Below, piece by piece: positions 29,025-37,851 of a stretch of 50,788 nucleotides of DNA (its first letter is position 1; every line of letters begins with the position of its first letter). The translations under genes were made by a program, and so were the position numbers. The DNA is from Bacteroidales bacterium UBA3290. Its GTDB lineage: Bacteria; Bacteroidota; Bacteroidia; Bacteroidales; UBA932. The stretch is taken from NCBI GenBank assembly GCA_002361615.1, contig DETK01000003.1, positions 1-50,788 on the forward strand, given 5' to 3'. The notes under the pieces were generated by a model that searched no databases, was not told where the DNA came from, and saw only the letters and a program-made list of their open reading frames with translations.

Positions 29025-30988
29025 TGCTCGCGCTGCTCCTGACGCTCCTGCTCCAGACGCCCGACACGACGGAAGTCCTGAAAGGCTCGGTGGTGACCGC
29101 TTACCGGCAGCCCGACAAGGTCATTCCGGCCCAGGCGCTGCAGGGCGAACAGCTCCAGCGCCTCAACGCCCTGTCTGTGGCCGATGCCATCCGCTATTTC
29201 TCAGGTGTGCAGATCAAGGATTACGGCGGTATCGGAGGCCTGAAAACCATCAACGTCCGCAGTATGGGCACCCAGCACGTGGGCGTCTTCTACGACGGCA
29301 TCCAGCTGGGCAACGCCCAGAACGGCCAGATCGACCTGGGCAAATACTCCCTCGAGAACTTGGAGTCGGTGACGCTCTACAACGGACAGAAGGGAACGGC
29401 CGTGCAGTCGGCCAAGGACTACGCCTCGGCCAGCGCTGTCTATCTCCGCACCCGCACGCCGGTTTTCCAAGACGGGCGACGCACCAACCTCAAGGCCACG
29501 CTCGCAGGAGGTTCGTTCGGTACCGTCAACCCGTCGGTATTATGGGAACAGAAACTGGGGGAGAAGGTCTCGAACTCCTTCAACGCGGAATATCTCTATA
29601 CCACAGGAAAATACAAATTCACCTACCGTAAGCTGAACGGTTATGACACCACGGCCGTGCGGCAGAACGGAGATGTGCGGGCCTTCCGCATCGAAGAAGG
29701 TCTCCACGGCCGCATCCCGGACGGAAACTGGAAATTGAAACTCTATTTCTACGATTCGGAGCGTGGCTACCCGGGCGCGTTCGTGCGCGAGGAACCGGGC
29801 AAGTTCCGGCATGAAGACCGGCAGTGGGATACCGACTTCTTCGCACAGGGATCCCTTTACAAAGAGCTGGGTGACTGGCACTTGAATGCCAGTTTCAAGT
29901 ATGCCTACGACTACCTGCACTATCGCTCCGACCCACGGTTGGACGTCTCCACGATGTATGTGGACAACCGTTACCGGCAGCAGGAAGCCTACGCTTCGGT
30001 AGCGCAGGAATACAGGATTACGAACTGGTGGGACGTAGATCTGGCTGTCGACTACCAGTTCAACACGCTCGATGCCGACCTGGTCAACTTCGTCTACCCC
30101 TCCCGGCACACGGTTCTCTCTGCACTGTCTTCTTCTCTGCGCTGGGAAAAACTCAAGCTGCAGGGGAGCCTGCTCTACACCTTCGTGGACGACAAGGCGC
30201 GCGAAGCCGGCGCGGCGGCGGAAAGCCGGCACCACTGGACCCCGACCGCGGTGCTGCAGCTGATCCCTTTCCGCGACAAGAACCTCTCTTTCCGGGCCTT
30301 CTACAAACGCATCTTCCGGATGCCCACGCTCAACGACCTCTACTACACCTTCATCGGGAACAAGTACCTCAAGCCCGAATTCACCACCCAGTACGATGCG
30401 GGTCTGACCTGGGACAAGAACTGGGCGCGCGGCCTCTTCCGCAGGGTTGAACTCACGGTCGACGCTTATTACAACGAAGTGGAGAACAAAATCATCGCTA
30501 CGCCCGCGTCCAACCAGTTCCAGTGGACGATGGTCAATCTGGGTCTTGTCCGGATCCGGGGCGTCGACGCAGCCGTCGGCACCCTTCTGGCGCTGGGCCC
30601 CGTGACCACCAGCGTGCGCCTGACCTACACCTACCAGAAAGCGCAGGACTTCACCGATCCGTCCAGCCCCTGGTACGGCGGACAGATTCCCTACATCCCC
30701 TGGCACAGCGGCTCGGCCGTAGCGGGCTTCGACTGGAAAGGCTGGCATCTGAACTACAGCTTCATCTATACGGGGGAGCGGTACGAAGCGGTGGCCAACA
30801 TCCCGGAGAATTACGCCCAGCCCTGGTACACCAGCGACTTGTCACTTTCCCGCGAGTTCCCGCTCGGCGCCCACAGCCTGAAGGGCACGCTCGAGGTCAA
30901 CAATCTTTTCAACCAGCAATACGAAGTTGTGCAGTGTTATCCGATGCCGGGAACGAATTTTCGATTAATTTTGTCGTGGATTCTCTAG
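29021..30988 (+). CDS. btuB: TonB-dependent outer membrane cobalamin receptor
   Basis: A 655-residue TonB-dependent receptor. A plug domain (about 30-150: LNALSVADAIRYFSGVQIKD, INVRSMGTQHVGVFYDG) and a 22-strand-type barrel with the late FRAFYKRIFRMPTLNDLYY segment fit BtuB. The operon, with a riboswitch and BtuG/F/C/D genes, names the substrate. The signal sequence is short and without basic residues (MMLALLLTLLLQ), so export may depend on a better start that I cannot see. Its ATG overlaps the preceding stop (ATGA). Confidence 0.92.
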   Translation: MMLALLLTLLLQTPDTTEVLKGSVVTAYRQPDKVIPAQALQGEQLQRLNALSVADAIRYFSGVQIKDYGGIGGLKTINVRSMGTQHVGVFYDGIQLGNAQNGQIDLGKYSLENLESVTLYNGQKGTAVQSAKDYASASAVYLRTRTPVFQDGRRTNLKATLAGGSFGTVNPSVLWEQKLGEKVSNSFNAEYLYTTGKYKFTYRKLNGYDTTAVRQNGDVRAFRIEEGLHGRIPDGNWKLKLYFYDSERGYPGAFVREEPGKFRHEDRQWDTDFFAQGSLYKELGDWHLNASFKYAYDYLHYRSDPRLDVSTMYVDNRYRQQEAYASVAQEYRITNWWDVDLAVDYQFNTLDADLVNFVYPSRHTVLSALSSSLRWEKLKLQGSLLYTFVDDKAREAGAAAESRHHWTPTAVLQLIPFRDKNLSFRAFYKRIFRMPTLNDLYYTFIGNKYLKPEFTTQYDAGLTWDKNWARGLFRRVELTVDAYYNEVENKIIATPASNQFQWTMVNLGLVRIRGVDAAVGTLLALGPVTTSVRLTYTYQKAQDFTDPSSPWYGGQIPYIPWHSGSAVAGFDWKGWHLNYSFIYTGERYEAVANIPENYAQPWYTSDLSLSREFPLGAHSLKGTLEVNNLFNQQYEVVQCYPMPGTNFRLILSWIL

Positions 30989-30992
30989 AAAC

Positions 30993-32135
30993 ATGAAACA
31001 AACGATCATCACCCTTCTGCTCGTTGCGGTCTGCCTGACGGCCTGCCGGGTACCCGACGACATCATTCCTTCCACGCAGACCAGTGTAGGCGGCGGGGAT
31101 GCCGGCGACATCGCGGGCTTTTACTTGCTCAACGAAGGAAATATGGGCAGCAACAAGTGTACGCTCGATTATTACGATTATCAGAGCGGCATCTACATCA
31201 AGAACATCTTCGCCGAGCGCAACCCCGGTGTCGTCCAGGAACTGGGCGACGTGGGCAACGACCTGGCCATCTACGGCAGCAAGTTGTGGGCGGTAGTCAA
31301 CTGCTCGAATCTCGTGGAAGTGATGGATGCGGCAACCGCCCGGCACATCGGCCAGATTTCGATTCCGAACTGCCGGTATATCACCTTCAAGGACGGCTAC
31401 GCCTATGTCAGTTCGTATGCGGGCCCCGTGGAAACGGATCCCAACTACCGGCTCGGTTATGTCGCCCGGATCGACACGACGACCCTTCAGGTGAAGGACA
31501 CCTGCGTCGTGGGCTATCAGCCTGAAGAGATGGTCATCGTCGGCGACAAACTCTATGTGGCCAACTCCGGCGGCTATCGCGTGCCCGATTACGACCATAC
31601 CGTTTCGGTCATCGACCTGAATTCCTTCAAGGAACTTACCAAGATCGACGTGGCCCCCAACCTTCACCGCATGGAACTCGACGCCTACGGCAACCTCTGG
31701 GTCTCCAGCCGCGGCGACTACTATGACATACAGCCGATGGTCTTCATCATCAACACGGAAGCAGATTGCGTCATCGATCAGATGGATCTGCTCGCCTGTT
31801 CCGATATGACCCTCTGCGGCGACTCGCTCTATGTGTATAGCAACGCCTGGAACAACTTCACCCAGTCCAGCGATATCAGCTACGCCATCGTCGATGTCAA
31901 GGAGCGCCGGATCGTCACCCGCCACTTCATCACCGACGGAACGGAAGAATGGTTCCAGAATCCTTACGGCATCGCCGTCAACCCCAACACCCACGAAATC
32001 TTCGTGACCGACGCCCGCGACTACATCACGCCGGGCAAGGTCTATTGCTACTCGCCTGAAGGAAGGCTCAAATGGAGCGCGAACACCGGTGACATCCCGT
32101 CCCGTATCGTATTTACCCATACTCCTTTACGATGA
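30993..32135 (+). CDS. btuG: BtuG, beta-propeller cobamide-binding surface lipoprotein
   Basis: A 380-residue lipoprotein (MKQTIITLLLVAVCLTAC). The mature part is a YncE-type propeller with repeated units: GFYLLNEGNMGSNKCTLDYY, NDLAIYGSKLWAVVNCSNLV, DKLYVANSGG, and NPNTHEIFVTDARDY. In Bacteroides, BtuG binds B12 very tightly and caps BtuB on the cell surface. Position directly after btuB (4 nt) and fold support this. Its stop overlaps the btuF start (ATGA). Confidence 0.88.
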   Translation: MKQTIITLLLVAVCLTACRVPDDIIPSTQTSVGGGDAGDIAGFYLLNEGNMGSNKCTLDYYDYQSGIYIKNIFAERNPGVVQELGDVGNDLAIYGSKLWAVVNCSNLVEVMDAATARHIGQISIPNCRYITFKDGYAYVSSYAGPVETDPNYRLGYVARIDTTTLQVKDTCVVGYQPEEMVIVGDKLYVANSGGYRVPDYDHTVSVIDLNSFKELTKIDVAPNLHRMELDAYGNLWVSSRGDYYDIQPMVFIINTEADCVIDQMDLLACSDMTLCGDSLYVYSNAWNNFTQSSDISYAIVDVKERRIVTRHFITDGTEEWFQNPYGIAVNPNTHEIFVTDARDYITPGKVYCYSPEGRLKWSANTGDIPSRIVFTHTPLR

Positions 32136-33271
32136 GACGAACCCGGACGGTTTCCTGCGCACTGCTGATGTTTCTGCTGCTGGCGCTTTCCGGCTGCGGG
32201 CCGCGCCAGGCCGCACACGAGCGCCAGGCCCTTTCCGCCGATACCGTCCGTTTTGCGCGGAATCTCCGCATCGAATACTTCGACGATTACGTGTCGGTCC
32301 GCATCCGCGACCCGTGGGATACGCTCCGGCAGCGGCAGCACTATGTGCTGATCGACCGCAACAAGCCCCGGCCCGAAAAGCTGCCTGCCGACGGTACGCT
32401 GATCCGCATCCCCGTCGAAAAGGCCGTCATCTATACCTCCGTCCACACGGCCATTGCCGAACAGCTTGGCGCGCTCGACAGGGTATGCGGCGTCTGTGAA
32501 CCGGAGTACATCACATCGGCCGAAGTGCTCGGGCGCATTGCCGAAGGCCGTATCGCCGACCTGGGCGTGTCCACCTCACCCAACGTCGAGAAAATCATCG
32601 ACATCGGTACCGAGATGATCATCGCCTCGCCTTTCGAGAACAGCGGCTACGGCTCCGCCGAGAAGCTCGGCATCCCCATCGTCGAGGCCGCCGATTATAT
32701 GGAGAACCATCCGCTGGGACGCACGGAGTGGGTGCTGTTCTATGGGCTGCTGCTGGGCAAGCGGGAAGAAGCCGAGCGCGTGTTCGACGCCACTGTCCGG
32801 CACTACGAAGAACTCAAGACGCTGGCCGCCGGCGCGGCGACCCGTCCTACCGTGCTGCTGGAACGCAAGTACGGCGCCTCCTGGGCCGTTCCTTCCGGCG
32901 GCAGCTATATCGGCGTGATGCACGCCGATGCCGGCGCCGACTATGTCTTCCGGGCATATCCCGGTGCCCGGAGCGTCCATCTCACCTTCGAGGAAGTTTA
33001 TGACCGCGCTGCCGGCGTCGATTGCTGGTTTATGAAGTACGACACCCGCACACCATTGACTTACAAGCTCTTGCAGGAGGAATACGCCCCCTACGCCAAT
33101 TTCCGTCCCTGGAAGGAACGGCGCATCTTCACCTGCAACACCATCACCTCGGCCTACTACGACGACATCACCCTGCATCCCGACCTGGTGCTCGAAGATC
33201 TGATCGCCCTCTATCATCCCGACCTGTTGCCTGGACACAAGCAGCGTTATTATTTCCCGATGGATGAGTAA
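32132..33271 (+). CDS. btuF: ABC transporter cobalamin-binding protein
   Basis: A 379-residue lipoprotein (signal ending LALSGC) of the class III periplasmic binding protein type used by FecCD/BtuCD importers. Conserved features are EQLGALDRVCGVCEPEYITS, PNVEKIIDIGTEMIIASPFE, GRTEWVLFYGLLLGKREEAE and VPSGGSYIGVMHADAGADY. It carries cobamide from BtuB to BtuCD in the periplasm; iron-siderophore use is the general alternative, but the riboswitch argues for B12. It overlaps btuC by 8 nt. Confidence 0.9.
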   Translation: MRRTRTVSCALLMFLLLALSGCGPRQAAHERQALSADTVRFARNLRIEYFDDYVSVRIRDPWDTLRQRQHYVLIDRNKPRPEKLPADGTLIRIPVEKAVIYTSVHTAIAEQLGALDRVCGVCEPEYITSAEVLGRIAEGRIADLGVSTSPNVEKIIDIGTEMIIASPFENSGYGSAEKLGIPIVEAADYMENHPLGRTEWVLFYGLLLGKREEAERVFDATVRHYEELKTLAAGAATRPTVLLERKYGASWAVPSGGSYIGVMHADAGADYVFRAYPGARSVHLTFEEVYDRAAGVDCWFMKYDTRTPLTYKLLQEEYAPYANFRPWKERRIFTCNTITSAYYDDITLHPDLVLEDLIALYHPDLLPGHKQRYYFPMDE

Positions 33272-34271
33272 GCTGGCACATCGTTGGATCTATCCGGCGC
33301 TTTTGCTGGCGCTCGTGACGCTATTCTTCCTGGGACTGGTCCACGGGGCGGTGCGCATTCCGCTGCGCGACGTGCTGCAGATCCTTTTCGGATCGTACGA
33401 AGGCCGCGAGGCCTGGCGGCATATCGTGCTGGAATCGCGCCTGCCGCAGACCGTCACGGCCCTGCTCGCGGGCAGCTCGCTGGCCGTCAGCGGCTTGATG
33501 CTGCAGACGCTCTTCAAGAACCCGCTGGCCGGCCCGTCGATCCTGGGTATCAGCGACGGCGCCAACCTGGGTGTAGCCATCGCCATGATCTATTTCGGGG
33601 CAGCCAGTTACCTGACCACCATCGTGGCCGCCTTCATCGGCGCCGCCGTGGTGCTGCTGATCATCCTCGGCTTTTCCCGCAAGGTATCGAGCAACGTGAT
33701 GCTGCTGATTATCGGTATCATGGTAGGCTATCTGGCCTCGTCGGTCATCTCGATCCTCAACTACCACGCCTCGGCCGACAAGGTCCACCAATATGTGATG
33801 TGGGGAATGGGCGACTTCAGCGGCGTGTCGCTGGGCAAACTTCCCTGGCTGGCTGGCTTCTCGCTGGCGGGACTGGCCGCCTCGCTGCTGCTCATCAAGC
33901 CGCTCAACGCGCTGCTGCTCGGCGAATCCTACGCCACGAACCTCGGCGTCAACGTCCGCCGCGCCCGGGTGCTGATCCTGATCTGCACCGGCGTGCTTAC
34001 GGCCGTCGTCACAGCCTTCTGCGGTCCCGTCTCCTTCATCGGCCTGGCCGTGCCGCACATCGCGCGCCTGCTGCTAGGCAGCGCCAACCACCGGCACCTG
34101 CTGCCCGTCACCCTGCTGGCCGGATCCTGCATCGCCCTGCTCTGCAGCATCCTGACCGTGCTGCCGGGTTCAGGCAACCTGCTGCCGCTGAGCGCCATCA
34201 CGCCCATCGTCGGCGCCCCGGTCATCATCTACGTCATCGTCAACCGCAAGAATATCCACTATTTCAACTGA
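33264..34271 (+). CDS. btuC: Cobalamin ABC transporter permease
   Basis: A 335-residue FecCD-family inner-membrane permease with about ten membrane helices. Family marks are RLPQTVTALLAGSSLAVSG near the N-terminus, NPLAGPSILGISDGANLG, and the coupling region CGPVSFIGLAVPHIARLLLG. It works with the ATPase encoded 5 nt downstream. Confidence 0.93.
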   Translation: MSKLAHRWIYPALLLALVTLFFLGLVHGAVRIPLRDVLQILFGSYEGREAWRHIVLESRLPQTVTALLAGSSLAVSGLMLQTLFKNPLAGPSILGISDGANLGVAIAMIYFGAASYLTTIVAAFIGAAVVLLIILGFSRKVSSNVMLLIIGIMVGYLASSVISILNYHASADKVHQYVMWGMGDFSGVSLGKLPWLAGFSLAGLAASLLLIKPLNALLLGESYATNLGVNVRRARVLILICTGVLTAVVTAFCGPVSFIGLAVPHIARLLLGSANHRHLLPVTLLAGSCIALLCSILTVLPGSGNLLPLSAITPIVGAPVIIYVIVNRKNIHYFN

Positions 34272-34276
34272 GTTCC

Positions 34277-35119
34277 ATGGAAAAACGCCCCGTCATCGAA
34301 ACCCGCTCGCTCTCAATCGGCTACACCGGCCGAGGCGGACGGCACACGGTGCATCCGGGGCTGGACCTGCAACTTTTCCCGGGCGAACTGACCTGCCTGC
34401 TGGGTCGCAACGGCGCCGGAAAATCTACGCTTTTGAAAACGCTCTGCGGACTGCTGCCGCCCTTGGGCGGGGAAGTGCGCATCGACGGCCGACCGCTGCG
34501 TGACTACTCGCCCGAACAGCTTTCCGCTCGCGTTGGAGTCGTGCTGACGGAGCGCACCCAGGCCGGCGGCATCAGCGTCTACGACCTGGTTTCCTTGGGC
34601 CGCTATCCGCATACCGGCTTTTTCGGAACCCTGCGGGAGAAAGACCACGCAGCCGTCCGCGCCGCCCTGGAAGCGGTCGGCATCGCGCACAAGGCCGAAA
34701 GCCACGTGGCTGAACTCAGCGACGGCGAACGCCAGAAAGCCTTCATCGCCAAGGCCCTGGCCCAGGAATGCCCCATCATCCTGCTCGACGAGCCTACGGC
34801 TTTCCTCGACGTCACCAGCCGCCTCGAGACCATGCTCTCGCTCCGCCGCCTGGCCCACGAGGCAGGTAAGGCCGTCCTCCTCTCCACCCACGACCTCGAC
34901 ACCGCCCTCCAGACCGCCGACCGCCTCTGGCTCCTGCCAGCCATCTCCCCCGAAGGATCTGCCACTCCCAACAGCTCTGCCGCCTCTGATGGCTCCGCCT
35001 CTCCCCTGATCTGCGGCGCCCCGGACGACCTGGTCGCCGACGGCTCCCTCGAACGCTTCTTCGGCAACGACACCCTCCGCTTCGACCCCGTCACCAGCCG
35101 CCTCGTCGCCCGGAAATAG
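34277..35119 (+). CDS. btuD: Cobalamin ABC transporter ATP-binding protein
   Basis: A 280-residue ATPase: Walker A GRNGAGKST, signature ELSDGERQKAFIAKALAQ, Walker B IILLDEPTAFLD, switch His in STHDLDTA. The C-terminal 70 residues hold a Ser/Ala/Gly-rich insertion (about 228-243) before a small conserved end. The ATG at 34277 is the first that gives the conserved beta strand. It is the last gene of the riboswitch operon; no plus-strand T-tract terminator is evident. Confidence 0.93.
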   Translation: MEKRPVIETRSLSIGYTGRGGRHTVHPGLDLQLFPGELTCLLGRNGAGKSTLLKTLCGLLPPLGGEVRIDGRPLRDYSPEQLSARVGVVLTERTQAGGISVYDLVSLGRYPHTGFFGTLREKDHAAVRAALEAVGIAHKAESHVAELSDGERQKAFIAKALAQECPIILLDEPTAFLDVTSRLETMLSLRRLAHEAGKAVLLSTHDLDTALQTADRLWLLPAISPEGSATPNSSAASDGSASPLICGAPDDLVADGSLERFFGNDTLRFDPVTSRLVARK

Positions 35120-35140
35120 AATGGCCTACACGGTGTCCCA

Positions 35141-35169
35141 CAAAAAAAAGCCGGCCCCAAAGCCGGCTT
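35141..35169 (-). terminator. Terminator of the secG operon
   Basis: An 8-bp stem (35148-35155 with 35162-35169) is followed on the minus strand by eight T. It has no T-tract on the plus strand. Confidence 0.8.
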
Positions 35170-35203
35170 CTCAATTTGAAGCGCTCTCGCTGTCGATACT
35201 CTC

Positions 35204-35542
35204 CTAGTTATTCTCGCCGTCGGTCGGAAGGGCGCTGGGGATTTCCGGGATGCCTTCCACGGGAACCGTCTGTTCGATCTGGTTCTTGATGTTGGAGTGG
35301 CGGCTGCTGCGCTCGGGAATCACGAAGGTGGCTACGACGCTCAGGACGATGATGGCGATGGCCAGGGTCCAGGTCGCTTTCTCGAGGAAGTCGGCGGTCT
35401 GACGGACGCCGAAGGTCTGGTTGCCGGCCGCGAAGTTGGCAGCCAGTCCGCCTCCCTTGGAGTTCTGGAGAAGGACGACGATCGTCAGGAGGATACTCGC
35501 AATCACGATGATGATGGAGAGTGTGATATACGCTGCTTGCAT
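35204..35542 (-). CDS. secG: Preprotein translocase subunit SecG
   Basis: A 112-residue protein with two membrane helices (about 4-25 and 55-75) around the conserved LLQNSKGGGLAANFAAGN loop. It is an accessory subunit of the SecYEG channel in the inner membrane. A hydrophilic C-terminal tail is usual in Bacteroidetes. It lies last in a minus-strand operon after a sigma-54 activator, lptE and a TPR-like gene, an order that I know as common in Bacteroidetes. Confidence 0.95.
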   Translation of the reverse strand: MQAAYITLSIIIVIASILLTIVVLLQNSKGGGLAANFAAGNQTFGVRQTADFLEKATWTLAIAIIVLSVVATFVIPERSSRHSNIKNQIEQTVPVEGIPEIPSALPTDGENN

Positions 35543-35546
35543 GGTT

Positions 35547-36089
35547 TTATTGTTTTTTTTCTTTTACTTTTTCGATAAGAGTTGCAAAATAAGCACTTTT
35601 TTCTGGAAATAGCAAAATTAGTTTCTTGTAAATGTCTATGGATCGTTGATAAAGCTCCTGTTCGGCATAGATCCGGGCCAGCGTTTCGCTGACCAGCGTC
35701 TTGTCGGCGTCCACCTCTTCGGCCACGGCCGGGGCGTATTCCTCGCTGCCCGCACGGGCTCCGAAGACCGGCGTGGTGACGGAAAAACCTTCCTGTTCCA
35801 GCCGCTCGAAATCTTCCTTGCCGAAATAATCGCCCCCCACCACATAGTACTGGGGACGCGCAGGACGGGCAGCAGCAGGCTCTTCCGCCACGGGAACCTT
35901 GCCCGTAAGCAGACGGAACACTTCATCGCGGGAGAGGAAGAAGATGGCGTCGCGGCCGACGGCACGGCGGAGCGCTGCTTCGTCACCGCCCTGCCGGGCG
36001 ATCGCCTCGCGACGCGCCACGGTAAACCACGGGTGGTCTTCCAGCAGCTGCTGCAGTTCGGTGGATGTGATCCGGCTCAGGTCTACCAT
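35547..36089 (-). CDS. TPR-like protein of the lptE-secG operon
   Basis: A 180-residue protein without a signal peptide. The N-terminal third (ELQQLLEDHPWFTVARREAI) is conserved in Bacteroidetes at this site; the C-terminal part (LVSETLARIYAEQELYQRSI, then YKKLILLFPEKSAYFATLIE) is a single TPR-like hairpin. Function unknown; perhaps a protein-protein adaptor. It overlaps lptE by 7 nt and is followed by secG after 4 nt. Confidence 0.8.
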   Translation of the reverse strand: MVDLSRITSTELQQLLEDHPWFTVARREAIARQGGDEAALRRAVGRDAIFFLSRDEVFRLLTGKVPVAEEPAAARPARPQYYVVGGDYFGKEDFERLEQEGFSVTTPVFGARAGSEEYAPAVAEEVDADKTLVSETLARIYAEQELYQRSIDIYKKLILLFPEKSAYFATLIEKVKEKKQ

Positions 36090-36598
36090 TGTGCGACGGT
36101 TGCGTTGAAGATGTCTTCGGCCAGTTTCTTGACGATGGTCTCGCAGAGCTGTCCCTCCACCATGTCGAGGGGATTGTTGGAATCGTAGTCTTCGTAGGAG
36201 GCGAAAGACTGCTCCAGGTTGTCCTCCTCGTGGAGCTTGTTCTCGAAATGGACCTTGCAGGTGACGGTCAGGCGGTTCATGGCGGCAACTTCATCGGCCG
36301 TCACGGCCGTGGCCCGCACGTCGTAGGAGTCAATCGACACTTCCAGGACCAGGTGTCCGTCTTCTTCATCGACCACCTGCTCCAGTTTGGTGAGTTTGCG
36401 GAATTTGTCGTTGAGCTCCTCGGTCAGCTGGTTGGCCAGGGCCGGGTTGACCTTGGTCGCCTTGTTGACCACCGGCTTGATGCAGATGGTTTTCACATCA
36501 GCCTGGATCGAGGTGCCGCTGAAGGTATAGATGCCGCAGCCTCCGGTCAGGGCGAAGACTGCCGTCAGGATGAGCAGGATGCGGGAGAGCCGTTTCAT
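36083..36598 (-). CDS. lptE: LPS assembly lipoprotein LptE family protein
   Basis: A 171-residue lipoprotein (signal ending ALTGGC). The mature protein begins GIYTFSGTSI and continues VKTICIKPVVNKATKVNPAL and LTEELNDKFRKLTKL, the pattern of the Bacteroidetes LptE family, which plugs the LptD barrel to place LPS in the outer membrane. Its ATG overlaps the stop of the sigma-54 activator (ATGA). Confidence 0.9.
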   Translation of the reverse strand: MKRLSRILLILTAVFALTGGCGIYTFSGTSIQADVKTICIKPVVNKATKVNPALANQLTEELNDKFRKLTKLEQVVDEEDGHLVLEVSIDSYDVRATAVTADEVAAMNRLTVTCKVHFENKLHEEDNLEQSFASYEDYDSNNPLDMVEGQLCETIVKKLAEDIFNATVAQW

Positions 36599-37761
36599 TG
36601 GATGCCGAGTTCTTTGATTTTGCGGTAAAGGGTGCGTTCCGAGATGCCGAGTTCTTCGGCGGCGGGCTTGCGGCGGCCGCCGTGCCGTTCCAGCGCCTTG
36701 CGGATGAGCTCCGCGCTGACGTCGTGGATCGAGGCGGGAGCGTCCTGCACGGGATAGTTCTCTTCGTGCGGGACGGCGCTATGGACGTCTTCCGGGCTGA
36801 TCAGCAGATGGCCCGACTGCTGCGGTTCAGCTTCATCCCTTTCGTCCGGCAGCTGTTCCAGCTGTGCCTTGATATGATCGATGTCGCGCCGGAGCTGGTA
36901 GAGGATCTTGAAGATGATGTCGCGGTCGCTCAGGTAGTCGTTTCCGGCCTCGCCGGTCCGCACGGGGAGGTTCGAGGCGCCTTCGGAAGGAAGGTAGCGC
37001 GAGAGCACTTCGGCCGTGATGGTCCGGTTGGTCTCCAGCACGGAGATGCGGTTGGCCACGCTCTGCAGCTGGCGGATGTTGCCCGGCCAGCGATAAGAGC
37101 GGAGCAGTTCCTGCGCCTCGGGCGTCAGCCGGACGGCGGGGACCATGTTCTTGTCGGCGAAATCCAGGGCGAACTTGCGGAACAGCAGGTTGATGTCGCC
37201 TTTACGTTCGCGCAGGGGCGGAATGGTGATCGGGACGGTGCAGAGCCGGTAATAGAGGTCTTCGCGGAATTTGCCGTCGCGGATGGCGTTCAGGAGATTG
37301 ACGTTGGTGGCGGCGACCACGCGCACGTCGGTCTTCTGCACTTTGGCCGAACCGACCTTGATGAATTCACCTGTCTGCAGGACGCGGAGCAGACGCACCT
37401 GGGTGGAGAGCGGAAGTTCCGCCACTTCGTCGAGGAAGAGCGTGCCGCCGTCGGCTTCTTCGAAATAGCCTTTGCGCGTCTCGATGGCGCCGGTGAAGGA
37501 GCCCTTCTCGTGTCCGAACAGTTCGGAATCGATGGTCCCTTCGGGGATGCCGCCGCAGTTCAGGGCGAGGTATGCTTTATGTTTGCGCGCGCTGTTCTGG
37601 TGGATGATCTGCGGAATGACCTCCTTGCCCGTACCGCTTTCACCCGTGACCAGGACGGACAGGTTGGTAGGGGCCACCTGGCGGGCGATTTCGAGGGCAC
37701 GGTCGAGCTCGGGGTCGTTTCCGATGATGCCGAAGCGCTGCTTGATCTGATTCAAATCCAT
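36595..37761 (-). CDS. Sigma-54 interacting transcriptional activator
   Basis: A 388-residue protein with a central AAA+ domain (Walker A GESGTGKE; sigma-54 contact loop GSFTGA, where GAFTGA is most common; Walker B GGTLFLDEV; arginine finger region FREDLYYRL) and a C-terminal Fis-type helix-turn-helix (KPAAEELGISERTLYRKIKE). The N-terminus has no receiver or GAF domain, so its activity is not controlled by a fused sensor. It activates sigma-54 promoters; the targets are unknown. It is the first gene of the minus-strand operon. Confidence 0.93.
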   Translation of the reverse strand: MDLNQIKQRFGIIGNDPELDRALEIARQVAPTNLSVLVTGESGTGKEVIPQIIHQNSARKHKAYLALNCGGIPEGTIDSELFGHEKGSFTGAIETRKGYFEEADGGTLFLDEVAELPLSTQVRLLRVLQTGEFIKVGSAKVQKTDVRVVAATNVNLLNAIRDGKFREDLYYRLCTVPITIPPLRERKGDINLLFRKFALDFADKNMVPAVRLTPEAQELLRSYRWPGNIRQLQSVANRISVLETNRTITAEVLSRYLPSEGASNLPVRTGEAGNDYLSDRDIIFKILYQLRRDIDHIKAQLEQLPDERDEAEPQQSGHLLISPEDVHSAVPHEENYPVQDAPASIHDVSAELIRKALERHGGRRKPAAEELGISERTLYRKIKELGIQ

Positions 37762-37762
37762 A

Positions 37763-37794
37763 TTTGCAAAGTTAGGAAAAAAAGCATACATTTG
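37763..37794 (+). promoter_or_regulatory. Promoter of the large lipoprotein gene
   Basis: TTTG (37763-37766), 20 bp, TACATTTG (37787-37794), a full match. The ATG at 37852 is 57 nt further on. Confidence 0.85.
37767..37774 (-). promoter_or_regulatory. -7 box of the sigma-54 activator operon
   Basis: Minus strand TAACTTTG matches TAnnTTTG but ends only 5 nt before the ATG at 37761, and it overlaps the spacer of the opposing promoter, so the two promoters should interfere with each other. Confidence 0.5.
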
Positions 37795-37851
37795 TATGAT
37801 AAACCACAAAGGAAGACATACCGATAAAAATTCACAAATAAAGACGTTTTT

